Positions 47,497-58,800 of a DNA stretch of 64,000 bases are shown here, piece by piece. The notes beneath the pieces are model-generated. The model made no database searches. It was not told the origin of the DNA and was given only the letters and a program-made list of their open reading frames with translations. A program made the position numbers and the translations under genes. How positions within the stretch are numbered: the first letter of the stretch is position 1; every line of letters begins with the position of its first letter. This stretch comes from Onchidella celtica (Eukaryota > Mollusca > Gastropoda > Systellommatophora > Onchidiidae): positions 9,514,501-9,578,500 of the forward strand of contig OZ007580.1 of the NCBI GenBank assembly GCA_963931925.1, given 5' to 3'.

Positions 47497-50400
47497 CCTT
47501 CCCCTCTCCCTGCATTTATTAATAATACATATATATGCATACTATGGTTGAGTATAATTGCCATGGCAAGCCACGAAAGACCATTTAACATTAAACAGTT
47601 AATTTCAAAGTTAAGCTGTTTTGTCCTTGTATTATTGATACTATCCTTTGCCCATGTCAGACAGATTTGCACAAACATTAATTTGATCCCTAAGTGCGCC
47701 ATCTGCGCTTTATATCGAATTGTTAGAATAAGTGGACACAAGCATTGTAGTCACGATGACTAACTTCAGAAAACAATTTTTAAAAAAAGAAAAGAAAATC
47801 TGACAAGCAGCTCATTAAAATGATTTTCAGCATAGCGACTTTGATGGAACAACGTAAGTTCACTTAGAAAAATATTTCGTCTAGTATCCCTGGCCGTCCA
47901 AGCTACTGTGATAGCCAGATCCTTGCTACGAATGTTTGTTTACCCATTAATCCCATGTTTAATGCTTTAATGCTAGTACATGAAATCGAGACCCCATGTC
48001 AAAATGCCAGTGTCCTCATTGCATCGAATTACGTTTTCACTTGCAGTAAATAGTGCGTAAGAAAAGCCAAGACATCAACAGGATATAAATGAACCAGTTT
48101 TTCACCAAATGTTTACCAGTTGTCATCAAAGTTTGTTTGTGCAAGAGACAGTCAAACGGGGCCATAAGTGCACCTGAATTGTCAAAGAATGCTCAAAAAC
48201 AAGCATGATACACAGAGTGTCGGTCGTTTTAGTCCAAGACTGCGTGTTTACTCAGACTCAGAGTTGCCATTTGAAAGTTCTTGCATGAATGTTCACGATT
48301 GTGTAAGCAGTTTGCAAGATAGAGCAACCTGGAGAGACGGACTAACTGTACTTGCAGGTCACTGGACTGTGAGACTTTATGATTATTCCCTGTGTGTCCC
48401 CTATCTAGCCCATGCCATAGCCTCACCTCTCTGCCATTCATTTCGCTTCATCTCGAGGTGAATGATCTTGAACAAAATGCAACACGACGTTCCAGGTCGT
48501 GGGTGGAAACGTCAATCGACAGGGAGCGAACGTTTTGCACTCCCGTCTCTTGTAGCGTTATCTGGTAGTGTGTCATGGTGACAGTTAGTAATAGTGATGA
48601 AAGACACGCCAGGACTGTCTTTCTAAGTAGCCATGTTAGCACTAGGCTATTGCATCATTTGTCTTTGGTTTTTGTTGTTGTTGTTTTTAGGTCCGGTTTT
48701 TTTTTTTCTTGTGGTTCCTCCTGACTTTCATTTCAATTTGGAGTCCCCAAAAGGGCCCTTTGAATACACGGAAAGGCAGGGGAAAAACCAAAGAAAGTCT
48801 TGGTATTGTGTGCACTTGGTTACATGAATTTGTTGGAAAAACAATAAATTAACTTTGCACTGGACAGACCAGATTGATTTTTTTGTTTCTTCTTAGATTC
48901 TGAAACAAAAAAAGAAAAGTCATTTAAAATAATCAAATGAATGCAAAAATCGAAAATATTCACCACGAACCTACTTGCTGTTAATGAGGTAAATGCTCTA
49001 AATACGCAACGCTGTGCATCTCCAGTGTGCACCCGACGACTTGTTGAAAAAAATATGGAAGATTGGGTAGCAAATGGGTATTCACACATGTACTTACAGG
49101 GAGGTTCGGGGGTTTTATCATAAAAACAAAGCTGACATTTGAAAGAGAAAGAAAAGGACGAGAGAGAGAGAGAGAGAATGAGAGCAATGAAGGTGTTCAC
49201 AAGAGTTTTTAATTGTGACGCGTACCGTTTTATGAATTCAATCTTCGTGTGCAGCAGCCTGGTAGAATCGCCTCTCTTTACCAATCTGACTCTCTGACCT
49301 GTAGCGCAAGAAAACGCCAAACTGCAGAAAGGAGAAGCATGTCAGCTCAAGGACATTACACCGGGAAAACGAAAGTTCTTCTCTGGTGCGCATTCCTGGA
49401 AATCAGCCCGAAATGCCTTAGACCAGCGATTCCAAAACTTGTGGAGCAGCGGATTAACAAACGTCGTGACTTCGCGGAACCCAGAGACAAAATTCATCCA
49501 GGGGTGCTACCCGTTAACTCCGATTTCAGGGCCTCTCTGGATGGTCTTGACTGGCATAGCAGTTTTGTGGAACTTTTGCAGAACCGTGAAACAAGGCTCA
49601 AACTTTCCACGGACCCCACTTTTGGGGACCGTTGTCTTAGACAGACTGGCACCTGTATTGCTATTTACCTGTAAATTATTCCTTTCGTATGCAATGCATT
49701 GCATGTCGTATTGCTGAAGGGGGAACATGAAAATAAAGAAGGGTGAATCTTCAGACCTGACATTCCTTTGCAGTTTTCTCCACACAAATCTCTGGGAGGT
49801 TGGGAGAGTTTATCGTTTTCCTAGATCATGTGATCAAATCGGGAGCAAACGTTTTATAAATCCTCTCTAAAATCATCCATAATTCGTTCCATGAGAATGG
49901 CAAGAATCCAACTGCCTTCCGTCAGCTTTTGAGAAAATGATGACTGAAGTTTCATGTGCCCACAGTTTTAAGAGAAACGATTTTTTTCTGTTTAGTAATA
50001 CTTACAAATTACACACCGAATCTGCGTGATACTTTGACACACAATAGAGTAGGTCTGTAGAAGTAGTGTGTAGTGTGCAACTCAGTTCAGCCAGAAAGTG
50101 GAGATAGAACTTTGTCGTTTTAATTGTTATGATTAAAAATTCGGTGACCGTTTCCATACACCGCATAATAACAAAGAGTGTGTGTATTAATATAAATGTT
50201 TCGTCGTGAAGCAGTTTTGGCAGAAAGTCAGTCCAGATAACTAATAATGCATGAACTGCATGTTGTGGTGCCAAATGCTTGCATGAGTAAATATCTCATA
50301 TTTCCTGTTGCCCCACATTGTTGGCACGGACAACCGGATTCAGTTCTGGCCCCTTTACATACATCATTCTGTCTATGTGAGTGTTTGCCCGGGTATTTGA

Positions 50401-53400
50401 GCTCACCTTGACACTCATGAGCTATTTTCCGCCAATTGCTGAGTCAGATTGTGAGGCGATGAGTCCTTCACCAGAATAATTACCCTAGATACTAAAAATC
50501 TTGGAAGTTGCCACAGTGTCAAACACTCAGCAGTAAGTTCTGAAACGACGGACTGCGTTGTACTTCTGCTTCATACTCACATCTTTAATAATAGATACAC
50601 TAGAGGCAAGGTGCTTGCCTCTCTTGCCGAGGATACCGGGTTCGAACCACGGTTGGCGCAGGCATGTTGGATTTTTTTTTAATTTTTTTTTTGGGGGGGG
50701 GGGGGATTAGTATAGTAGTAGGTAGGGCCGAGCACCTGATCTTCTTGGATAAGGACGAAAAACCCGGAGGGCCCGTGTGCACGTTGCGCACATTAAAGAT
50801 ATCTTGGCAGTTGGAAGTCGAGAAGAGCAGGCCGAACAAAGCCGTTGCCCATGCAAAATTCTCAAAAACTAATCCCTACCACAAAAACACACAAAAAAAC
50901 AGGCACAAGAAAAATGAGGTGTAAATGCCTAGGGCAGCGAACCTCCTAAAGTAAAGACACACATTATATCTGCCTTATCCGAAACTTGTGAAAGATGCCA
51001 AATTGACTGAAGATACTGTAATCAAATATAATTGTATAATCATTTATGTCGAAAAGAATTGTGTATATAAATTTAAAAGTTCTTTGCTTTGGGCAGAGAG
51101 ATGTGTTTTGACAACGGAGCTTTGGTTCGGAGTTTTTTTTTTTGGGGGGGGGGGCGTCCAACTCAATTCAGAGTTAGTTCAGGGCAGCGATCCAGAGTTA
51201 TTGGCCAGGAGCTAAACGTAATACCTAATGCGATGTTCATCCTTATCAAAGTGGTTGGCCAAAAAAAGTATTAAGGTGACAGGCCAAACGATTATGTGAT
51301 TTTTAAAAAAATTGAAATTGAAATTTTGCAAAACATTATGTTTCTAATGTTTGCCACACATTGCTTGTAATTTTTTTTTTTTTTTTGGTTATATTCGGAC
51401 TTTTTTCATTTTAATGTTTCTTCCTCTCGTATCGTATGTCAGTGTGTCTGATATAGTTTCAAACAAGCAGGTTTTACAGCAGAGTTTGAGCACTCCCCGG
51501 AACGATCCCATTCATGAACTTCATCTCGATGTATTTAACAGGGAGTCTTTATTGTTATTTATGTCATCTACTCCATCATCAGCTTCTTTATTGACCTCTC
51601 TCATGTCAGTTTAGGTTGTTGGCGTATTTCATTATGTAGAAGCTGGGACTAAATGGTTATTAGTTTTGTGGCCATAGTTACCTCAGTTGATGTTAGTAAC
51701 CTGAGAAGATAGTCAATAGAGAGTCATGGACGCGCCTTCTGTGTGGATAAAATGCATATATCAACATTTACTCAAACAGTGAAAAAGAAAATATTTTCTC
51801 TCTCTGTCTCTCTATTTCAGTCTGTCTGTCTGCCTCTCTGTTTGTCTCTCTCACCCCCTCTCTCTCTCTGTGTATTTGTCTGTCTCTCTTTCTTACTTTA
51901 CAGGCTATCTGTCTGTCTGTGTCTCTCTCTTTCTCTCTCTCTATCTCTGGCTGGCATGTAAACACCCAAACGTGCTCAACACATTCATTCAGAAGAATAG
52001 GTAACACTCAGCCAACGCGTGGGATTCTCCATTGTGTTAGAAAGTGACGGGCCAGTTTGCCCATGTTCTTTTGGTGTGAGTCGCGGCATAAGATAGAAAA
52101 TCGTTCAAGTGTTCAAAGACACGGGCCGGTTGTGTCTCTCGTGAAATTGTTCGTAGAGACATACAGCCACTGCAACAAGTATACACTGACGCGCTTGGGG
52201 AGGGGGTGAAAAGAAGGGGGTAAATGCTTCTGGTATTTAATGAATCAATCAAGCACGCTGAGTTAAGTAAACACAGAGAGACGCTGAATGCTGTCAGAGT
52301 TATGTAGGCCATTGAGCTGTACAACTACAGCTATAAATAGAACTCTGTGATGTCGGCTCGGCCCCGAGACTTGGGTCGGTCTAACTCCCGTGCTTGTTCA
52401 GGGAAGGGGGTTGGGGGAAGGGGGGGGGGAGGTGTGTCTGGGACTAATTAATTATTATACGTCATTTCATGGACGCCAGGAAAACCAAGTCAAATTTTAC
52501 AGTGGGGGCGGGTACGTTGACCTTTCTGTTGAACGAGATGAGGTGGGGGGGGGGGGGGGAGATGAGCTCGAAAAGAGAGTTGTAGAAGGGGCCACCCACA
52601 AAATATGCAAACTCAGAAGGGAGTCGGGCGTATGGTATGATCTCAGCATATGAAGAACGTACATAGTAACAGCGTAATGTAGTATGTAATAATTAACTTG
52701 CATAGCGCTCAAATCCACAAAAAATGATGTGCTCTAAGGCGCTGAGCTAACATCAAAAACAGGATTGACATAGATCTACAAAGATCAATTCATCATGCTC
52801 CCACTCACACACATTAACAAACACTTGATCTACTCTCATCCTCAAACCTCTGAGACCAAAAAGGGACATCATTCAGTTTCAATGAAAGCAATCCTGAACA
52901 ATTCAGTTTTGAGCCTATTTTTAAATGTGACGATGTTTTCACTTTTCATGGTGTCAACACTGATGTTGTTCCACAATAATTTATGCCAACCAATAGAAAA
53001 AGCCGTTTCACCAAGCGACAATCTGACTGTGGGTGTCGCAAGAAGTTTGGCGTCTACTGATCTTAAAGTCCGTGATGGCTGATAGGATTTCACTCGCTCT
53101 GAAAGATATTCTTGGGCAAGCCGGTTTAGTCATTCAAAAATAAAGCACAAAATCTTGAAGTCTTTTATTTCTTTAATGTGTAGCCAAACATTGGGTAGAG
53201 GGGGGTTGAATGACGGCAGTAAACTGAATGATTTGGTTTCATTCAAATTTTTTCTCCAATACATAAACGTTGTGGGAATATGAAAAAAATGACTGCAGGC
53301 TATAGATGTAATAAAACGGATAAACAGGTCCTACTAAATGCCAAAATGCCGCCTAAAGATGTACAAAAGATCAAGACCTTATGATGGAGAGTCAACATTC

Positions 53401-55431
53401 CAATAGTCGGAGCCTTGTCTTGTGCGGAGGGAGGTGGGGTGTGTAACTGTTGAAGCCAACCACACGTTAAGCGTACATAAGGGTTTGAGATTGAGTCTGA
53501 AAAAAGCTCGTCGACACGACAACGGTCATATTTTTCCAGGAAGCAGCAAGACGATGGGTAAATGGTGTAAACAAGAATCTTCAAAATCGAGCGAACGCAC
53601 CTTATAGATGGCCCCGAAAAGGTGTGAGATAAGTGCGGGTGTGTGTGTGGGCGGAGCTCGAGTGGGGAAGAATAATGATATTAAATAAAAGATGAGATAG
53701 GACTATCCACCGTGGGTTGAGGGTTGACAGGTAAGAATGTGGGCGAGATCTTTGCCGTGTGAAGGCAACGGTGGTTCTCAACCTTTGTATTTGTTAGCCA
53801 CTTCAGATGGACTGCCACTTAATTCTTCTGCACCTCCCATGTTTTTCTTGTTTACCTTTTCTGGTCTTACTTTACAATTTTTCACCAGGGACTTGGATCT
53901 CAGGGCAAATTTACGTAGGATGCTTTTTTCTCGTGTCAGAAATCAGCGACAGACAGACGTAATAATAATAGTTCGTCCATCACGTATGATGATGACCTTA
54001 ACAACACCAGAGGAATAAAGAACAGAAATTGTTGAGAATTTCAGCACATGGACAACAAAGAGAACTAAAGGACACAGAGGACAGAATGGAAAGACTGTTC
54101 TTTCATGACTTATGGCTTCTCATGTGACTGATAAGTCCTATTTTTGCCCTGCAGACCCTACCATAATAATAATGATAATAATCACGTTGATTTAAAAAAA
54201 ATATTTGAACAAGGCAAATAAAAGATAAGGGATGTCTTAAAAATATATACACAACTGAATTGTTTGCAAATGTAGTAAACTGTGTTGTCATCAGTATCTG
54301 GATCAGAACGGTCATCAGTTTCAACGCATGCGGAAACTCCAATAATTGCTCGTCAGTCCTCCTTAATTTGAATTACAAATCTTGGTGTATTTTGTTATTC
54401 GAAGTGTATGTATATATACATTTTTGAGACACCTTATATTATCAAGGCACATTGGACCCACCGAAAGGAAAAAAAAAACAAGTAACTGATCTGCTGCTGG
54501 CTGCCAGATTGTTTCACGGACATGTAAAAACTGGAGTAACACCGCACCAATGCCTAGACACGCCAGGGACTGAATGGGATTGATAACGTGCAGTCAGAGT
54601 GGGCGCTGCTTGGACGCCACTTCCACTTGGCCACTCCTTGCTCGCACCATTTTGCAGCGACCAAAATCAAGACAACAAGAAATGCACTACCGAAGACAGC
54701 GTGGAAGCACCTTGCTTGCCACTCCCTCTCACCACGGAGGCACCTTGGATGCACCAAAAAACTTGCAGCGTGGTGGTTTAGTGCCGCACTAATTTTGTCG
54801 CCCCTTTCAGGCCACATTTATTTATTCATTCATACATTACCTTAACGTGGTAACCACGTGACAGTGGTTTTCGAAAGTTGGTGGTTCTTTTTTCTAGGTA
54901 TGGTCCAACTTTGGCAAGGAATAGCTTAAAAGTAGACGATTTCATTCTTATATACGACAAACATTTTTCATCATCTGAACATACCTGTTCCATTAAATGA
55001 TGATATTCGCCATAATGATATGTAGAACGGCACTGGTGAATTTTGTGGACCCAGTAATGGCGTCTGTTTAACCTTCGTTTTCTTAACCAATACAGAATCA
55101 TTATTTGAAGGATTCCTTCTTCGTTCATCCTCCTCGGTAATGAATATTCTGGGGGGGGGGGGGGCGGCCCGAGAGAGGCTTCCACTCTGTCTCCTCCAGG
55201 CCGCATGCTCGCCTCTCTCCTTGCTCGCCGCTTTGCTCGCCCCGTTTGGGGCCTCCAAGCAACGTCCAAGGGGCGTCCAAGCAGCGCCCACTCTGCCTGC
55301 ACCCTTAGAAGGCGTTGGCGGCCATCACGGGGTGGGTCGCGACTCATTATTTGAGTCATCGTGTTTGTAAACGGAGCAGCGTGTAGGCCTTTGTCTATGA
55401 GAAAGTTTATCTGTCTGTCTGTCTGTGTACC

Positions 55432-55471
<40 letters not shown>

Positions 55472-55610
55472 GTCTATTCCATCTATCTATTCTATCTATT
55501 CTATTTATTCTATCTATCTATTCTATTTATCCTATCTTTCTATTCTGATCTGATCTATTTTGATCTGATCTGATCTATTCTGATCTGATATGATCTGATC
55601 CTATCTGTTC

Positions 55611-55641
<31 letters not shown>

Positions 55642-55722
55642 CATGTATCTATTTTATCTCTCTCTCGCCTCTCTCTCTCTCTATCTCTCTTTTTCTCTAT
55701 TTCTCTCTCCCTATGTGTCCTA

Positions 55723-55753
<31 letters not shown>

Positions 55754-55806
55754 TTCTATCACTTTCTCTTTCTCTGTCTCTGACTCTCTAAGGTTTGTCT
55801 GTCTGT

Positions 55807-55898
<92 letters not shown>

Positions 55899-58800
55899 AT
55901 CTATTCTCATCATCCGTTGTCTTCCCTCTAGGCTTACCCCACCCTCTCGCACTGTGTCATGCACATTAGCACCATTGGCTTTACATTGTAGTTGTGGTGA
56001 GTTGTGTCGGTGGAATCAGTCTGGTGTTTTGTTTTTGTTTTGTTTTGTTTTTTGTTTTTTTCAATCGAGGAATTTTATTCAATTTTATGTCATAGTGTAC
56101 GGAAATGGCATGTGAATGACTACAAACAAAGGAAAGTTACAAAATCAATCACAATCAAATTAAAGCTACAAAATCAATCACAATCACCGCTATTTTTCAA
56201 CCCGTTACCTAGGCTGGGTTGGGCCATCATCGAGCGCTCAGCCCACACTGCGATGTTGAGAGGGGGTTTCAATGCGGACCATTCCGGCTCGCGTCGGGAA
56301 GCAGGGAAAGAGACGGCTGGCGAAGCGACGCGTGGAATCCAGTTCAGTAGTGTATATCTATGCAGCGCACGCAAGCTGAAAATCTGAAAACCATTGCATT
56401 GTATGACCAAAATAAATGTTTGTGCCGAATAGGAGTTGAGCAATTACACTACAGCTAACTCTTCTAAACGATATTTTCGCACAGTTGCTAAGCTCAGTCC
56501 TTTCATTCACGTCTACTCACAATGCAGGAAAACAACAGACAAAAAAAGTGCATGTGTGTGTTAAACCGTGTTTGGAAATGGCGGCATATGTTGGTTTTGT
56601 GTTGTTGTTTTGTTTTGTTTTTAGTATGTTTGGTTTGAATTATATATAAAGATTTTGTCAATTCATAGCTTGGCCTTTTTTGCGGCATTATACGATTAAG
56701 TAAGATTTCATGTAAACGATAGGAACCCCCCCCCCCCCACTTTCCTCCTTCTGTTCATTCTATTGTGGGCCCCATTTGCCTGAGGCAGATCAATGTTTAT
56801 GTTAGGCCCAGGCATGACCGAAGCCATTGTAGCCTGTTTGAATATGGAAAGTCAGCTGAGCTATACTGAAAACGCAATGTCCCTTTTCCAGAGCACAATT
56901 TGCACTGTGTGACATAATTGTCTATTTTGTACAAGTAGGTGGTAAAAATTGATTCAGTTTCGCTGTAAAGATTTCTTCAGATGACACAAACTTACCCACA
57001 TACAATGTACTGACATTAACAATTTTTTTAAAAACCTAAGTTCCAAGGCTTTTTGGCTCTCAGTCTGAAAATTTCATGAAGACTTTGAACAAGAATATAT
57101 ATACTTTATTTTTTGTATTATGTTAAGTTTATTATTTGTACACGTGGCATATTTATTTGTTTGTGTAATATATTCTTATTCAAATTAGTCGGGGTTATTT
57201 TTGTTCTTCTCATTGGAGGTGCCTTTTTTATTGTAGTAAATTCATTTACTAGATCTAGTTGATATCATAGATAGACTTTACTAAGAATAAACTTATTTAT
57301 TTTTTTGTTCCCCAGCAAATTTGCAATGATCCCAAATTGTTTGTGGAGGGCGCCAGTTCTGGTGACGTCTCCCAGGGCAAGCTTGGAAATTGTTGGTTTG
57401 TCGCTGCATCCTCCTGTCTGGCATCCTTCAAGGAAGTTTGGCATAAGGTCAGTGTTCTGCTCACTTGCTGAATCACATGTATACAGTCATATATACATAC
57501 ATCTATTCTTTTGAACAGTGCCTTAAAGCAATACATTTCATTGACTGTCAGAGTACATATTCATATCTGGATGATTATATTCAAATATACAAGTGCACAC
57601 ATGTATGTACTATACCTTTGTGACGGTTGAAAAATCAAGGCATTTAAATATGGTGTTCATTTTTTTCACAGTGAGCTATACCCTTTGTAGAAATACATAT
57701 ATGGTAAGACTCATTATATTCTAAAGACTCTCCTAGACTCTATATGAACCAGCAAAAGGCAAAGCAAAATTTGTCTCTTTGTTAATATTGTTTCAGATTT
57801 TGAGTTCTTGATTCCCCAAGCCAAAGCTAGCTTTGTTTCAGCTTAGAATGTACAAAAATATGCTTATGTCCACAGTCCTGAATTTGTTTCATCCAAAAAA
57901 TAATTTGAGTAATTCATTTTCTGAATAGACCTCCAAACAATTTGAATGTCTATAGTGTCTGAAATATTGTTTCATTTCTTTGATTTTCATTTTTTTTTGC
58001 ATTTAGTATCAACTTTTCTTTTTGAGCTGTCAATTTCTAATGTGAGGTTTTGTGAGATATGCATTTTTTTTTTCTTTGGCCAGATTTTAACAATTTGCAT
58101 ACATTTTCAGGTTATTCCAGACCAGAAAAATCAAGAATGGGATCCCGAGAAGCCCGACAACTACCAGGGTATTTTCAGATTCCAGTTCTGGAGATACGGA
58201 GAATGGGTAGAAGTGGTGGTGGATGATTTCCTGCCTACTGCCAATGATCAGCTGGTGTTTATTCACTCACAGAGTAGGAATGAATTTTGGTCAGCCTTGC
58301 TGGAGAAAGCCTATGCCAAGTAAGATTTTTTTTATAGGCTGATAGTGAAAGAACGTTGTTACAAGAACGTATGTCCCCCCCCCCCCCCCCAATTTTTTTA
58401 CGCCAGGGGTACGTATTTTAAAGCCTTTTGTGACTCCGGAGCTAGAGAGCTCCTCCCAAAATGCTCCTTGACAACAGCCTTAATTAATTATGACTAATTG
58501 TGCTTTCAGATTTTCTTTTTGCTTTCCTCCTGTTTTTTTGGTTGAAAGGGTAAGGGGCAGGGTTAGGGATTCAATAAGATTTATTGCTGACGATAAGGAC
58601 GGGGTTAGGGCCAGTTCGTATAAGTACGCGCACAACGCTTGGGTTGCTTGCGTACATATAACAGCAGCCTTAGTGAAAACATAAGCATAGTGAAAACATA
58701 CAAACATGTAATTGTCCTGCCACAGAAGACAAAATCTATGCCTGGGCTAACTGCAATAGTTATTTTATGGCATTATAAAGTTGTACTTTTTCCATAAGCA

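Larger units (their letters stand above)
46189..57315 (+). other. CAPN5: Calpain intron 1 (11.1 kb)
   Basis: It runs from GTGAGTGTGTTTG to TTGTTCCCCAG. It contains most of the pyrimidine microsatellites in the window, one SINE, a LINE relic, a hAT-like MITE, a Harbinger remnant and six poly-G/C runs of ten or more. I found no alternative exon. The other calpain introns are 0.6 to 1.6 kb. Confidence 0.8.

Noticed and set aside
55291..55359. N-terminal 70 codons of the minus-strand Harbinger frame
   Set aside because: This part reads through the terminal repeat and the poly-G run (poly-Pro). Only the part at 55149-54853 resembles the transposase.
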